Origin: Pilosibacter fragilis
Lineage (GTDB): Bacteria; Bacillota; Clostridia; Lachnospirales; Lachnospiraceae
Direction of reading: 5' to 3'
DNA length: 64,000 nt
Assembly: GCF_032490495.1 (NCBI RefSeq)
Contig: NZ_JAVYJB010000004.1
Location: 186,001 to 250,000 of the forward strand
Position numbers and translations under genes: made by a program. This document shows, one piece after another, positions 9,062 to 17,367 of the stretch. The notes under the pieces were generated by a model. It worked only from the letters and a program-made list of their open reading frames with translations. It had not been told where the DNA came from and ran no database searches. The first letter of the stretch is position 1; every line of letters begins with the position of its first letter.

Positions 9062-9823
9062 ATGTACCGTGTTGATTTAAACAGTGACCTTGGAGAAAGC
9101 TTTGGAAATTATACGATCGGAATGGATGAGGAGATCTTAAAGTACGTCTCCTCCGCAAACGTGGCCTGTGGCTGGCACGCAGGTGACGCGATGGTGATGG
9201 AAAAGACAGTTGCTCTGGCGAAAGAGTTCGGAACAGCCGTCGGCGCACACCCGGGATTCCCGGATCTTGTGGGCTTCGGCCGCCGCAATATGGCAGTGAC
9301 ACCGGAGGAGGCAAAAGCTTATGTCCGCTACCAGCTCGGCGCGCTCATGGCGTTCTGTACCGCTCACGGAGTAAAGATCCAGCATGTAAAACCGCACGGC
9401 GCTCTTTATAATATGGCAGCCGTTGACGAGAAGTTAGCCATCGCCATGTGTGAGGCAGTTTACGAGGTGGATCAGGATATTATCTTTATGGGACTTGCAG
9501 GCTCCAAGATGATCACGGCAGCAGAAAAAGTCGGACTCCGCGCTGCAAGCGAGGTATTCGCGGACCGCGCCTATAATGATGATGGAACTCTCGTATCAAG
9601 AAAGCTTCCGGGCGCTGTGATCAAGGATAAAGATCTCGCGATCAAGCGTGTGATCCGCATGGTAAAAGAAGGAAAAGTCGAGTCCATCAACGGAAATGAT
9701 ATCGCGATCAAGGCAGACTCCATCTGCGTTCACGGAGATAACCCAAAGGCACTTGAGTTTGTAAAGAATATCCGCGAGACACTGATCGCGGAAGGTGTCG
9801 AGATCAGAAATTTAAGTTTATAG
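9062..9823 (+). CDS. pxpA: PxpA, 5-oxoprolinase subunit A (LamB/YcsF family)
   Basis: Subunit of the ATP-dependent 5-oxoprolinase PxpABC, which opens 5-oxo-L-proline to L-glutamate. The start MYRVDLNSDLGESFGNY and the segments ANVACGWHAGD, VGAHPGFPDL and HVKPHGALYN are diagnostic of the LamB/YcsF family; 253 aa is full length. AAGGAGG precedes the ATG. First of the pxpA-pxpB-pxpC run, with the hairpin at 9837-9867 between it and pxpB. Confidence 0.95.
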   Translation: MYRVDLNSDLGESFGNYTIGMDEEILKYVSSANVACGWHAGDAMVMEKTVALAKEFGTAVGAHPGFPDLVGFGRRNMAVTPEEAKAYVRYQLGALMAFCTAHGVKIQHVKPHGALYNMAAVDEKLAIAMCEAVYEVDQDIIFMGLAGSKMITAAEKVGLRAASEVFADRAYNDDGTLVSRKLPGAVIKDKDLAIKRVIRMVKEGKVESINGNDIAIKADSICVHGDNPKALEFVKNIRETLIAEGVEIRNLSL

Positions 9824-9836
9824 GGAAAATAGTGCA

Positions 9837-9867
9837 GCTGTTTGACATCTCATAAATGTCAAACAGC
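9837..9867 (+). other. Intercistronic 12-bp perfect hairpin between pxpA and pxpB
   Basis: GCTGTTTGACAT (9837-9848) and its exact reverse complement (9856-9867) are separated by a 7-nt loop. No T-run follows, so it is not a standard terminator. It may stabilise a processed pxpA mRNA end or act as an operator. Confidence 0.7.
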
Positions 9868-9894
9868 CGCAAATGTATAGAGAGGAGACTCGCT

Positions 9895-10626
9895 GTGGGA
9901 AATGTAAGATATCTGGTTTCCGGCGACTGTGCAGTCACCGTGGAATTTGGAAATGAGATCAGTCCGGAGATCAACCGGAAGATCCGCGCGTTCAAGATCG
10001 CGTTAGAGAAAGAACAGATCGAAGGAATCGTAGAGACGGTGCCGACCTACCGTTCCCTTCTTGTTGTATACAAGCCGGAAGTGATCCGGTTCTCAGCACT
10101 GACAGAAAAGTTTGAAAAGATCCTGTCCTCCATGGGCAGCATCCAGATCCCGCCGCCAACTGTGATCGAGATTCCGGTGCTTTATGGCGGAGAGATGGGA
10201 CCGGACCTTGCAAATGTGGCAGAACATAACGGACTTACGGAAGAGGAAGTCGTAAAGATCCACTCCTCCGAAGAGTACCTGATCTATATGCTGGGATTTA
10301 TCGCGGGATTCCCGTACCTCGGCGGCATGGACAAGCGTATCGCGACTCCGCGTTTGAAGAGTCCGCGCGTAAAGATTGAGGGTGGCTCCGTGGGAATCGC
10401 CGGAGAGCAGACTGGAATCTATCCGGTGGCATCCCCGGGAGGCTGGCAGCTCATCGGAAGAACTCCGTTAAAGCTGTATGATTCCGAGCGGGAAAAACCG
10501 GTACTCCTGGAGTCCGGACAGTACATTAAATTCCGCCCGGTGACGGAAGAAGAGTACAAAGCCATCGAAAAACAGGTGGAGAACGATACATATCAGTATG
10601 TAGTATATGATAAGGAGGCGGAGTGA
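9895..10626 (+). CDS. pxpB: PxpB, 5-oxoprolinase subunit B (KipI-like)
   Basis: Carboxyltransferase-domain subunit of 5-oxoprolinase; the Bacillus homologue KipI also inhibits the sporulation kinase KinA. Motifs HSSEEYLIYMLGFIAGFPYLGGMD, TPRLKSPRVKIEGGSVGIAG and SPGGWQLIGRTP are characteristic. The GTG at 9895 with AGAGGAG seven bases upstream is preferred; an in-frame ATG at 9856 lies in the preceding hairpin. 243 aa. The stop overlaps the ATG of pxpC. Confidence 0.94.
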   Translation: MGNVRYLVSGDCAVTVEFGNEISPEINRKIRAFKIALEKEQIEGIVETVPTYRSLLVVYKPEVIRFSALTEKFEKILSSMGSIQIPPPTVIEIPVLYGGEMGPDLANVAEHNGLTEEEVVKIHSSEEYLIYMLGFIAGFPYLGGMDKRIATPRLKSPRVKIEGGSVGIAGEQTGIYPVASPGGWQLIGRTPLKLYDSEREKPVLLESGQYIKFRPVTEEEYKAIEKQVENDTYQYVVYDKEAE

Positions 10627-11723
10627 TGGGCATTCAGATCATAAACGGCGGATTCCTGACAACGATTCAGGATATGGGACGTTACGGATATCAGGAGACT
10701 GGGATGTCCGTGTCCGGCGTCATGGATACCAGGGCAGCGTCACTCGCCAATATTCTTGTCGGAAATGATGCGAACGAGGCAGTCATCGAGATCACAATGA
10801 TGGGACCGACCATGAAATTTACAGAAGATGAGATCATCGCGGTGACAGGCGGCGACCTCGGGGCCAAGATCGACGGAAAACCGGTGGAGAGATACCGTGC
10901 AGTTTTAGTAAAAGCCGGACAGACCTTAAGCTTTATGGGAATGTATGGCGGAAGCCGCGCGTATATCGCCTTTGCGGGCGGGCTCGATATTCCGGTCGTC
11001 ATGGGAAGCAGATCCACGAACCTTAAATCAAAGGCCGGGGGCTTTGAGGGAAGAAAATTAGGAACCGGCGATGAGATCGCTTTCCGCGCTCCTGCATCCT
11101 GGCTCCCGCATATGGCCGAGCGTGTATACGGACTTCCGTCTTACGGTGCAAAGGAATGGACACTCAGAGTCGTTATGGGCCCGCAGGACGACTGTTTTAC
11201 AGATAAGGGAATCAACACCTTCTTAAACAGCACTTACACGATCTCCAACGAGTATGACCGCATGGGCTGCCGCATGGAAGGCGATGTGATCGAGCATAAA
11301 AACGGCGGCGACATCATCACTGACGGCATCAGCTTCGGCGCTGTCCAGGTTCCGTCCCACGGAAATCCTATCGTCATGATGGCGGACCATCAGACCACAG
11401 GCGGCTACACAAAGATTGCCAATGTGATCTCTGTGGACCTTCCGGTGCTTGCCCAGTGTATGCCGGGAATGAAGATCCATTTTGAGAAAGTCACGGTGGA
11501 TGAGGCGCAGGCTCTCTATTGTAAGGAAAAAGAAGAGTTTGACGCGCTTGCGAAGAGACTGAATACCCCGGTGGAACCGGCGGATGATGAGCAGGCGGTG
11601 GCGATCGCAGCGGCATCCGAGGCGAACAAGACCGCATGGGTAAAGGCGGGAACCTATAAGATCTCCGTAAATGGAAAAGAGTTTCTTGTGGAGCTTGAAA
11701 AAGAGGTTGTGAGATTCCGGTAA
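10626..11723 (+). CDS. pxpC: PxpC, 5-oxoprolinase subunit C (KipA-like)
   Basis: Biotin-dependent carboxyltransferase-like subunit of 5-oxoprolinase. It opens with IINGGFLTTIQDMGRYGYQETGM, a clear family signature, and has SVSGVMDTRAASLANILVGN, AFAGGLDIPVVMGSRST and the late GGYTKIANVISVDL segment. 365 aa, slightly long because of an Ala/Glu-rich linker and a C-terminal SVNGKEFLVELE strand. The ATG at 10626 overlaps the pxpB stop by one base, with AAGGAGG upstream. Confidence 0.94.
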   Translation: MGIQIINGGFLTTIQDMGRYGYQETGMSVSGVMDTRAASLANILVGNDANEAVIEITMMGPTMKFTEDEIIAVTGGDLGAKIDGKPVERYRAVLVKAGQTLSFMGMYGGSRAYIAFAGGLDIPVVMGSRSTNLKSKAGGFEGRKLGTGDEIAFRAPASWLPHMAERVYGLPSYGAKEWTLRVVMGPQDDCFTDKGINTFLNSTYTISNEYDRMGCRMEGDVIEHKNGGDIITDGISFGAVQVPSHGNPIVMMADHQTTGGYTKIANVISVDLPVLAQCMPGMKIHFEKVTVDEAQALYCKEKEEFDALAKRLNTPVEPADDEQAVAIAAASEANKTAWVKAGTYKISVNGKEFLVELEKEVVRFR

Positions 11724-11852
11724 AAAATATGGGGATGCAGACCGGAAAATGACCTGATCGGCGAAGCGTTTCAGCAGAATGGGTCGCGGGAAACAGGAAA
11801 CTTAAGATGCCGGAAACGAAAAGAACGGCATAGGAGAAAGGGGTAACGTAAA

Positions 11853-12674
11853 ATGGGAGATTACAGAACGACAAGACCGGAAGAGATCTGGAAAAAGATC
11901 CGTGACGGCGAGATCACAGAACCGACGGCCGGAATGTGCGGGGGATACGCACAGGCAAACCTTGTGATCCTGCCGAAAAAATATGCGGAGGATTTTAAAA
12001 AGTTTGCGGAGCGCAATCCGAAACCGTGTCCAATCCTCGAGATCATGGACGGCTCCCCGCTGGTCCATGATATGGGCGAGGGAGCGAATATCGTCACCGA
12101 TATTCCGCGGTACTTTATCTATAAAAACGGCGTGAAGGTCGATGAAGTGACAGATGCTTCCGAATACTGGCAGGATGATTTCGTTGGTTTTCTTATCGGC
12201 TGCAGCTTCTCCTTTGAGGAGGCGCTCTTACAGGCAGGAATTGATGTGCGTCATATCTCCATGGGAAGAAACGTGCCGATGTACAAGACGAACATCGAAT
12301 GCGAGAAAGCCGGTGTGTTTGAAGGTCCGCTTGTATGCAGCATGCGCCCGATGACGCCGGAGAACGCAAAGAAAGCGGCGGAGATCACGGAGAAGTTCCC
12401 GAATGTTCACGGTGGTCCTGTCCATATGGGCGATCCGGAAAAGATTGGCATCAAGGATATCGACCATCCGGACTATGGAGATCCAGTGGAGATCCGCGAG
12501 GGTGAAATACCGGTATTCTGGGCCTGCGGCGTGACTCCGCAGGCGGCCATCGAGCGGGCGAAGCCGCCGATCGTCATCACCCACGCTCCGGGTCATATGT
12601 TTATCACGAATGTGAAGAACGCGGAGTTGAATGACTATCTGGAGAAAAAGAAACAAGATACGAAATCGCTGTGA
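11853..12674 (+). CDS. DUF1445 / YcsI-like putative hydro-lyase (D-glutamate cyclase family)
   Basis: 273-residue cytosolic protein with the family signature FLIGCSFSFEEALLQAG, TAGMCGGYAQANLVILP near the N-terminus and the C-terminal ACGVTPQ...THAPGHMFITN segment. The family includes vertebrate DGLUCY, which converts D-glutamate to 5-oxo-D-proline. YcsI lies in the same cluster as PxpABC homologues in Bacillus. Inference: supplies or recycles 5-oxoproline. It is 130 bp after pxpC and preceded by GGAGAAAGGGG, probably in the same transcript. Confidence 0.87.
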   Translation: MGDYRTTRPEEIWKKIRDGEITEPTAGMCGGYAQANLVILPKKYAEDFKKFAERNPKPCPILEIMDGSPLVHDMGEGANIVTDIPRYFIYKNGVKVDEVTDASEYWQDDFVGFLIGCSFSFEEALLQAGIDVRHISMGRNVPMYKTNIECEKAGVFEGPLVCSMRPMTPENAKKAAEITEKFPNVHGGPVHMGDPEKIGIKDIDHPDYGDPVEIREGEIPVFWACGVTPQAAIERAKPPIVITHAPGHMFITNVKNAELNDYLEKKKQDTKSL

Positions 12675-12818
12675 AACAGAAGGAATCGCGGCATCGCAGA
12701 TGCGTGATCAGCTGCCAGCATCGGACATGGCAGATTTTGCCGGACAGATGCGGAAGTGAGATGTTCGGGCCCTCGAGAGTGAGAGGTTCAGGTCACCGAG
12801 TCTTCGGGCTCCGGATAG

Positions 12819-12847
12819 TTGACAGAATCCGAAATCTATGTTATTCT
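12819..12847 (+). promoter_or_regulatory. Sigma-70-type promoter in front of a short transcript
   Basis: TTGACA at 12819-12824, 17-bp spacer, TATTCT at 12842-12847. It points at the terminator at 12895-12940 rather than directly at a gene. Confidence 0.55.
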
Positions 12848-12852
12848 ACCAG

Positions 12853-12940
12853 ACGTTAAAACTCGTGTGGATTTTTAGAGAAGAACTTTTTTCGCCACAC
12901 AATCACCTAAAAGCTTTATGGGTGGTTGTGTGGTTTTTTT
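12853..12940 (+). ncRNA. Candidate small RNA or attenuated leader
   Basis: The stretch from about 7 bp after the -10 box to the T-run is about 88 nt and holds no plausible gene. It ends in a strong intrinsic terminator. Either a free-standing small RNA is made, or this is the attenuator leader of the MATE gene that starts 230 bp later. Based only on the promoter-terminator pairing. Confidence 0.4.
12895..12940 (+). terminator. Rho-independent terminator
   Basis: CCACACAATCACC pairs with GGTGGTTGTGTGG (one G-T pair) around a 13-nt loop, followed by seven T. The remaining 230 bp up to the MATE gene hold nothing else I can identify. Confidence 0.85.
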
Positions 12941-13171
12941 GTATGAATGTTTAAAGATTACGTGCTCTTTAGTCACACTTATTTGTGCTTGAAAAGGCGG
13001 ACTACACATATAAATATTCGGTCATCCGGCAAGCCGGACAGCTCACTCACCTCCCCGTGATTTGTAGGATACCGAGTTCCCTGCAAGAAGAATTATAAAG
13101 AAAAAATAGGCTCAGGGGAACATTTTCATAACGTTTTGTGCCTGAGCGAAGCGAAAGGAATGGATATAAAT

Positions 13172-14518
13172 ATGAATGAAACTTTCATGAAGGAGAAGCC
13201 GATCTTTCCGCTTCTCCTCGGAATGGGAATGCCCATGGTCCTGTCTATGCTGGTGAATTCTCTTTATAATATAGTAGACAGTTATTTTGTTGCCAGGATC
13301 AGTGAGAATGCCATGGAAGCATTGTCTCTGGTATTTCCGATCCAGAACTTCATCAATGCCATGGCGATCGGTTTCGGCGTGGGAATCAACGCTCTGATCG
13401 CCACAGCGAGAGGTGCCGGAAAGGAGAATGAAGCGCGCCGGGCAGCGACTCAGGGCGTTGTCCTGTCTGTGATCCACGGGATCCTCCTCGCTGTGATCTG
13501 TATCGTTATCATGCCAGGATTCCTTGGAATGTTCACAGGCGATCAGGAGGTCATCCGGTACGGTGTGCGCTACGCATCCGTTGCATTCCTGTTTTCACCA
13601 ATCATCATGGCAGGATTAGCCTTCGAGAAGATCTTTCAGGCAGTGGGGCGGATGAAGGTCTCCATGATCGCCCTGCTCGGCGGTTGCATCACAAATATTA
13701 TCCTGGATCCGATTTTAATCTTTGGACTGGCATTCTTTCCGAAAATGGGAATCTCCGGAGCGGCGATCGCCACAGGTGTGGGGCAGCTTATTTCGCTCAT
13801 AGTTTACCTTGTCTTCTATTTTAAAGGACCGGTTCCGGTAAAGCTGGAAGCAAGGTATAAGATTCCAGGTGGAAATACGATGAAGAAGCTCTACGGGATC
13901 GGGATCCCGGCAATCCTTAATCTGGCGCTGCCCTCCGTCATGATTTTTGTGTTAAACGGTCTGCTGGCGCAGTATTCCAGAAGCTATGTGGTCATTCTGG
14001 GAATCTACTATAAACTGCAGACTTTCCTCTATTTCCCGGCCAGCGGCATTATCCAGGGGATGCGCCCGGTGATCGGCTACAATTTCGGTGCCGGAGAGCG
14101 GGAGAGGGTTGCAAAGATCTACAAGACAACGCTTGCCATGACCGGTGTGATCATGGCGGCGGGTACGCTGCTCTGCCTTACAATCGCCAATACGCTGATC
14201 GGAGCCTTTACGGACAATGTGGAGACTATCATAGCGGGCGGCACTGCTCTCCGGATCATCAGCGCCGGATTTATCGTCTCAACGGTCTCCGTAACGGCAT
14301 CCGGAGCCCTCGAGGGAATCGGCATGGGCGTCCAGTCCCTGGTGATCTCATTGCTCCGCTACATCGTGGTCATCCTTCCATCCGCTTTTATTTTATGTCA
14401 TTTGTTTGGCGGCGGAGCAGTCTGGAATGCGTTCTGGATCACGGAGTTTTCGGCAGCAGTTGTAGCTGAGATCGTATATCGGGGAACGATAAAGAGGACC
14501 ATGCCAAAACCACGATAA
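13172..14518 (+). CDS. MATE family efflux transporter
   Basis: A 448-residue, 12-helix multidrug/toxin exporter, driven by Na+ or H+ in this family. The PLLLGMGMPMVLSMLVNSLYNIVDSYFVAR opening and the repeat-half equivalent (IGIPAILNLALPSVMIFVLNG) show the two-lobed MATE layout; ALEGIGMGVQSLVISLLRY is typical of the C-terminal lobe. Start options are 13160 and 13172; the latter has GAAAGGA at usable spacing. Single gene, substrate unknown. Confidence 0.88.
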   Translation: MNETFMKEKPIFPLLLGMGMPMVLSMLVNSLYNIVDSYFVARISENAMEALSLVFPIQNFINAMAIGFGVGINALIATARGAGKENEARRAATQGVVLSVIHGILLAVICIVIMPGFLGMFTGDQEVIRYGVRYASVAFLFSPIIMAGLAFEKIFQAVGRMKVSMIALLGGCITNIILDPILIFGLAFFPKMGISGAAIATGVGQLISLIVYLVFYFKGPVPVKLEARYKIPGGNTMKKLYGIGIPAILNLALPSVMIFVLNGLLAQYSRSYVVILGIYYKLQTFLYFPASGIIQGMRPVIGYNFGAGERERVAKIYKTTLAMTGVIMAAGTLLCLTIANTLIGAFTDNVETIIAGGTALRIISAGFIVSTVSVTASGALEGIGMGVQSLVISLLRYIVVILPSAFILCHLFGGGAVWNAFWITEFSAAVVAEIVYRGTIKRTMPKPR

Positions 14519-14566
14519 AATATAGGTTTTTCGGAAAAATTTAATCGAAATTTTGAAGAAAAACGG

Positions 14567-14595
14567 TTGACACACCCGGCCATGTATAATATAAT
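14567..14595 (+). promoter_or_regulatory. Promoter of rplM-rpsI
   Basis: TTGACA (14567-14572), 17-bp spacer, TATAAT (14590-14595), consensus-like, as expected for ribosomal protein genes. About 95 nt of untranslated leader follows; an L13-type autoregulatory leader is possible but I could not verify a fold. Confidence 0.8.
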
Positions 14596-14699
14596 GTATA
14601 ACTGTGACATCGGTTGAAAATGCTGTAGCCAAAGCCCCGGAGACAGTATTTTACGATAAAGGAACATTGATTGATTTAGTACAAACAGGAGGTCAACCC

Positions 14700-15134
14700 A
14701 TGAAGAGCTTTATGGCTAGTCCAGCAACAATTGAGAGAAAATGGTACGTAGTTGACGCTACAGGATATACATTAGGTCGTCTGACATCAGAAGTAGCAAA
14801 GATCTTAAGAGGAAAGAACAAACCGATCTACACTCCGCACATCGACTGCGGCGATTACGTGATCGTAACAAACGCTTCCAAGATCAAAGTTACAGGTAAG
14901 AAGTTAGACCAGAAGATCTACTACAGCCACTCCGACTATGTAGGCGGAATGAAAGAGACAACTTTAAGAGAAATGCTCGAGAAGAAGCCGGAGAAGGTTA
15001 TCGAGTTAGCAGTTAAGGGAATGCTCCCGAAGGGACCTTTAGGAAGAAGCATGATCACAAAACTTCACGTTTACGCTGGCCCGGATCACGAGCAGGCAGC
15101 ACAGAAGCCGGAAGTTTTAGAAATCAAATTTTAA
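14700..15134 (+). CDS. rplM: Ribosomal protein L13
   Basis: Large-subunit protein L13, 144 aa. It begins MKSFMASPATIERKWYVVDATG and has LGRLTSEVAKILRGKNKP, VIVTNASKIKVTGKK and the GMLPKGPLGR...YAGPDHEQAAQKP end. The ATG at 14700 has AGGAGGT eight bases upstream; the longer in-frame reading from 14604 is untranslated leader. Forms the usual operon with rpsI. Confidence 0.98.
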   Translation: MKSFMASPATIERKWYVVDATGYTLGRLTSEVAKILRGKNKPIYTPHIDCGDYVIVTNASKIKVTGKKLDQKIYYSHSDYVGGMKETTLREMLEKKPEKVIELAVKGMLPKGPLGRSMITKLHVYAGPDHEQAAQKPEVLEIKF

Positions 15135-15162
15135 TTAGAGGTCTGAAAGGAGGAAATTCATA

Positions 15163-15555
15163 ATGGCTAGCACAAAATATTACGGAACAGGCAGAAGAAA
15201 AAAATCTATCGCAAGAGTATATCTTGTACCGGGAACAGGTAAGATCACAATCAACAAGAGAGATATCGATGAGTACCTTGGTCTTGAGACATTAAAGCTC
15301 ATCGTTCGTCAGCCGTTAGCAGCAACAGAGACAGCTGATAAGTTCGACGTTATCGTTAACGTTCGCGGCGGCGGAGTTTCCGGACAGGCAGGCGCTATCC
15401 GTCATGGTATCTCCAGAGCTCTGCTTCACGCAGACATCGAGTACCGTCCGGTATTAAAGAAAGCTGGTTTCTTAACAAGAGATCCGCGTATGAAAGAAAG
15501 AAAGAAGTACGGTCTCAAAGCAGCTCGTCGCGCTCCGCAGTTCAGCAAGCGATAA
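15163..15555 (+). CDS. rpsI: Ribosomal protein S9
   Basis: Small-subunit protein S9, 130 aa, complete, ending in the KAARRAPQFSKR tail that reaches the ribosomal P site. AAAGGAGG precedes the ATG. Its last ~50 bp lie in a 74-bp repeat found again at 60,525, so the gene is the integration target of the downstream element. The stop and all codons are intact because the element carries the same 3' end. Confidence 0.98.
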   Translation: MASTKYYGTGRRKKSIARVYLVPGTGKITINKRDIDEYLGLETLKLIVRQPLAATETADKFDVIVNVRGGGVSGQAGAIRHGISRALLHADIEYRPVLKKAGFLTRDPRMKERKKYGLKAARRAPQFSKR

Positions 15556-15579
15556 TCGACTGCTCAGACTATATCAAAA
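15506..15579 (+). repeat. attL: left copy of the 74-bp rpsI-end repeat
   Basis: From AGTACGGTCTC inside rpsI through its stop to ...ATATCAAAA; identical base for base with 60,525-60,598. The crossover happened somewhere within it. Confidence 0.92.
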
Positions 15580-15590
15580 TGGTTCAAAAA

Positions 15591-15623
15591 CCCCGGAAAA
15601 TCAAGGTTTTCCGGGGCTTTCTT
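15591..15623 (+). terminator. Terminator after rpsI (element-borne copy)
   Basis: CCCCGGAAAA / TTTTCCGGGG with a 6-nt loop, then a T-rich tail. A diverged version stands at the same distance after the right repeat. Confidence 0.88.
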
Positions 15624-15690
15624 ATACCTAAACGGGCTGATATAGTTTGACCTCATTTGACCAAACGAGAGCCATTTTCACTGGAGTTTT

Positions 15691-15750
15691 AGTGGTTAAA
15701 TATAGGACGACCGCCAAAAATGGGGTCAAAAAACGGCCTTAGTGGTTAAA
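15691..15750 (+). repeat. AGTGGTTAAA repeats at the left end of element A
   Basis: AGTGGTTAAA at 15,691 and 15,741, each followed by an ATAGGACRACC-like stretch. The motif AGTGGTTAA recurs at 60,721 and 60,772. Such end-proximal repeats could be integrase arm or excisionase binding sites. The rest of 15,580-15,956 has no gene. Confidence 0.55.
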
Positions 15751-15956
15751 AAATAGGACAACCAGAGAGCAATTTCGGGGGTATTTTTGAGGGTGATTTG
15801 GCACTCTCAGACACCGGATTTTTCGCTGGAGGGTTTGGCATAATCTGACCAAATCTGAACAATTAAATACGATTCTAATGCAGGCACTCAGTAACAAATA
15901 ACAGGGTGATTTTTGTCATGGTGGGAAAAGATTCCGGCATCAGGAAGGGCCATCAC

Positions 15957-16079
15957 TTTACATAGCTAAACAGTTTGCGGATGAACGGTTTTGAGCTATG
16001 ATACTATGGAATCTGTAGGTAATATCTGATAGAAATAGTAAGAACAGCGATATAAATCTGGATTTGGAGGTGTGTTGCA
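15957..16079 (+). repeat. Leader repeat, copy 1 (before the methyltransferase)
   Basis: About 123 bp, from TTTACATAGCTAAA to the start codon, roughly 80% identical by eye to 33,673-33,798 before the lipoprotein gene. It includes the ribosome site GGAGGTGT and probably the promoter of the gene it precedes. Confidence 0.75.
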
Positions 16080-16877
16080 ATGCCAGCTTTGAAAGGATTA
16101 GAATGGACGTTTGATACAGTTTCGTCTACATATGAGAAGTCACGTCCTGGTTATGTAAAAGAATTGTATCAAACATTGCTTGACTATATTCCTATTAACG
16201 AAAATAGCAATGTGGTTGAGGTGGGAAGTGGTGGAGGCCAAGCAACGGCTCCAATTTTAGCAACTGGATGTCAATTGACAGCAGTAGAATGTGGAAAACG
16301 ATTTTCTGAATTGTTAAAAGATAAATTTAATGAGTATCAAAAATTTTCAGTCATTACAGGTAAATTTGAAGATACAGTGTTTGAGGACAATACCTTTGAT
16401 TTAGTATTTTCTGCAACTGCCTTTCATTGGGTACCAGAGAAAATCGGATATGAAAAAGTATTTTCTATGCTGAAAAATGGTGGTGCTTTTGCACGTTTTG
16501 CGAACCATCCGTATCGTGATAAAGAAAATGTAGAGCTTTCACAAGAAATAGATAAGATTTATGACCTGTATTACAATAAGTATTACAATAAAGAACGTGA
16601 AACAATATCTGGATATACGGAACAGCAGGCAAAAGAGATAGCAATGATTGCAAGCAAATATGGTTTTTCAGATATTAGATATGAGTTATTTTATCGAGAA
16701 CGAGTATTTTCCGCAAATGAATATATTGAACTTCTTGGAACATATTCAAACCATATTGCAATTGAAGAAAGTATAAGAACAGAGTTCTTTGCTAAAATTA
16801 AAGAAGCAATTAACAACCATGGTGGTATAATAAAAATCCATGATACTATTGATTTACAATTAGCGAGAAAATGTTAA
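16080..16877 (+). CDS. Class I SAM-dependent methyltransferase
   Basis: 265-aa soluble protein. Motif I VVEVGSGGGQATAPI, the acidic motif II region LTAVECGK, and FDLVFSATAFHWVPE (typical of methyltransferase type 11/UbiE-like proteins) support a small-molecule methyltransferase; substrate unknown. GGAGGTGT precedes the ATG. Clearly more AT-rich than its neighbours, which suggests a separate origin. It sits between a leader and a short trailer that recur around the lipoprotein gene at 33.8 kb. Confidence 0.85.
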   Translation: MPALKGLEWTFDTVSSTYEKSRPGYVKELYQTLLDYIPINENSNVVEVGSGGGQATAPILATGCQLTAVECGKRFSELLKDKFNEYQKFSVITGKFEDTVFEDNTFDLVFSATAFHWVPEKIGYEKVFSMLKNGGAFARFANHPYRDKENVELSQEIDKIYDLYYNKYYNKERETISGYTEQQAKEIAMIASKYGFSDIRYELFYRERVFSANEYIELLGTYSNHIAIEESIRTEFFAKIKEAINNHGGIIKIHDTIDLQLARKC

Positions 16878-16938
16878 ATTCAAGTTTGTCGGATTGAAAT
16901 AGGGCTACCGCAATCCCACTGGCTTTAGAGCTGACTTG

Positions 16939-16971
16939 AAAAAGTAAATTCCAGTGCAAAAGTAAATTCCA
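16939..16971. repeat. Two 14-bp direct repeats, possible insertion sequence end
   Basis: AAAAGTAAATTCCA occurs twice, 19 bp apart. Repeated terminal motifs of this kind are seen at IS21-family ends; no transposase gene remains. Confidence 0.4.
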
Positions 16972-17000
16972 CCGCTCTTTTAAAAGTTGCTTATAATCTA

Positions 17001-17361
17001 GTGATTTTTAAGAAGATGTTTGACAGTGTAAACCAACAGGTCGCGGACATATCCGTACAGGTAGGACAGACCCCACAGGGATGGAATGGCAGTATTTTCA
17101 ATATGATTGAGAATCTGTCAAACTCCATCATGGTGCCGATTGCAGGTGTGATCCTGGCTATCGTTATGACCGTAGACCTGATCCAGATGATTGCAGACAA
17201 GAACAACCTGCATGATGTGGATACCTGGATGATTTTCAAGTGGGTGTTCAAATCAGCTGCCGCCATCCTCATTGTCACAAACACATGGAATATCGTGATG
17301 GGCGTTTTTGATATGGCGCAGAGCGTGGTGGCGCAGGCGGCAGGGATTATCAATTCGGATG
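17001..17361 (+). pseudogene. Remnant of VirB6/TrbL-like conjugation membrane protein
   Basis: The reading MFDSVNQQVADISVQ...GWNGSIFNMIENLSNSIMVPIAGVILAIVMTVDLIQMIADKNNLHD...MGVFDMAQSVVAQAAGIINSD matches the N-terminal half of the CD1107/VirB6-like membrane protein of Tn1549-type elements. The extreme N-terminus is missing, and after the Asp near 17,361 the sequence changes to a different gene. Only about 120 of some 280 residues survive. Confidence 0.75.
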
Positions 17362-17367
17362 TGGCCG

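Noticed and set aside
12671..12859. 62-codon frame after the DUF1445 gene
   Set aside because: Overlaps the DUF1445 stop and the promoter at 12,819; odd composition, no homology recognised.
15691..15750. Repeats as a possible CRISPR array
   Set aside because: Only two short copies with differing spacing and no cas genes; better explained as element-end binding sites.
16939..16971. Complete IS21-family element
   Set aside because: Only the short repeated end motif is seen; no istA or istB sequence nearby.
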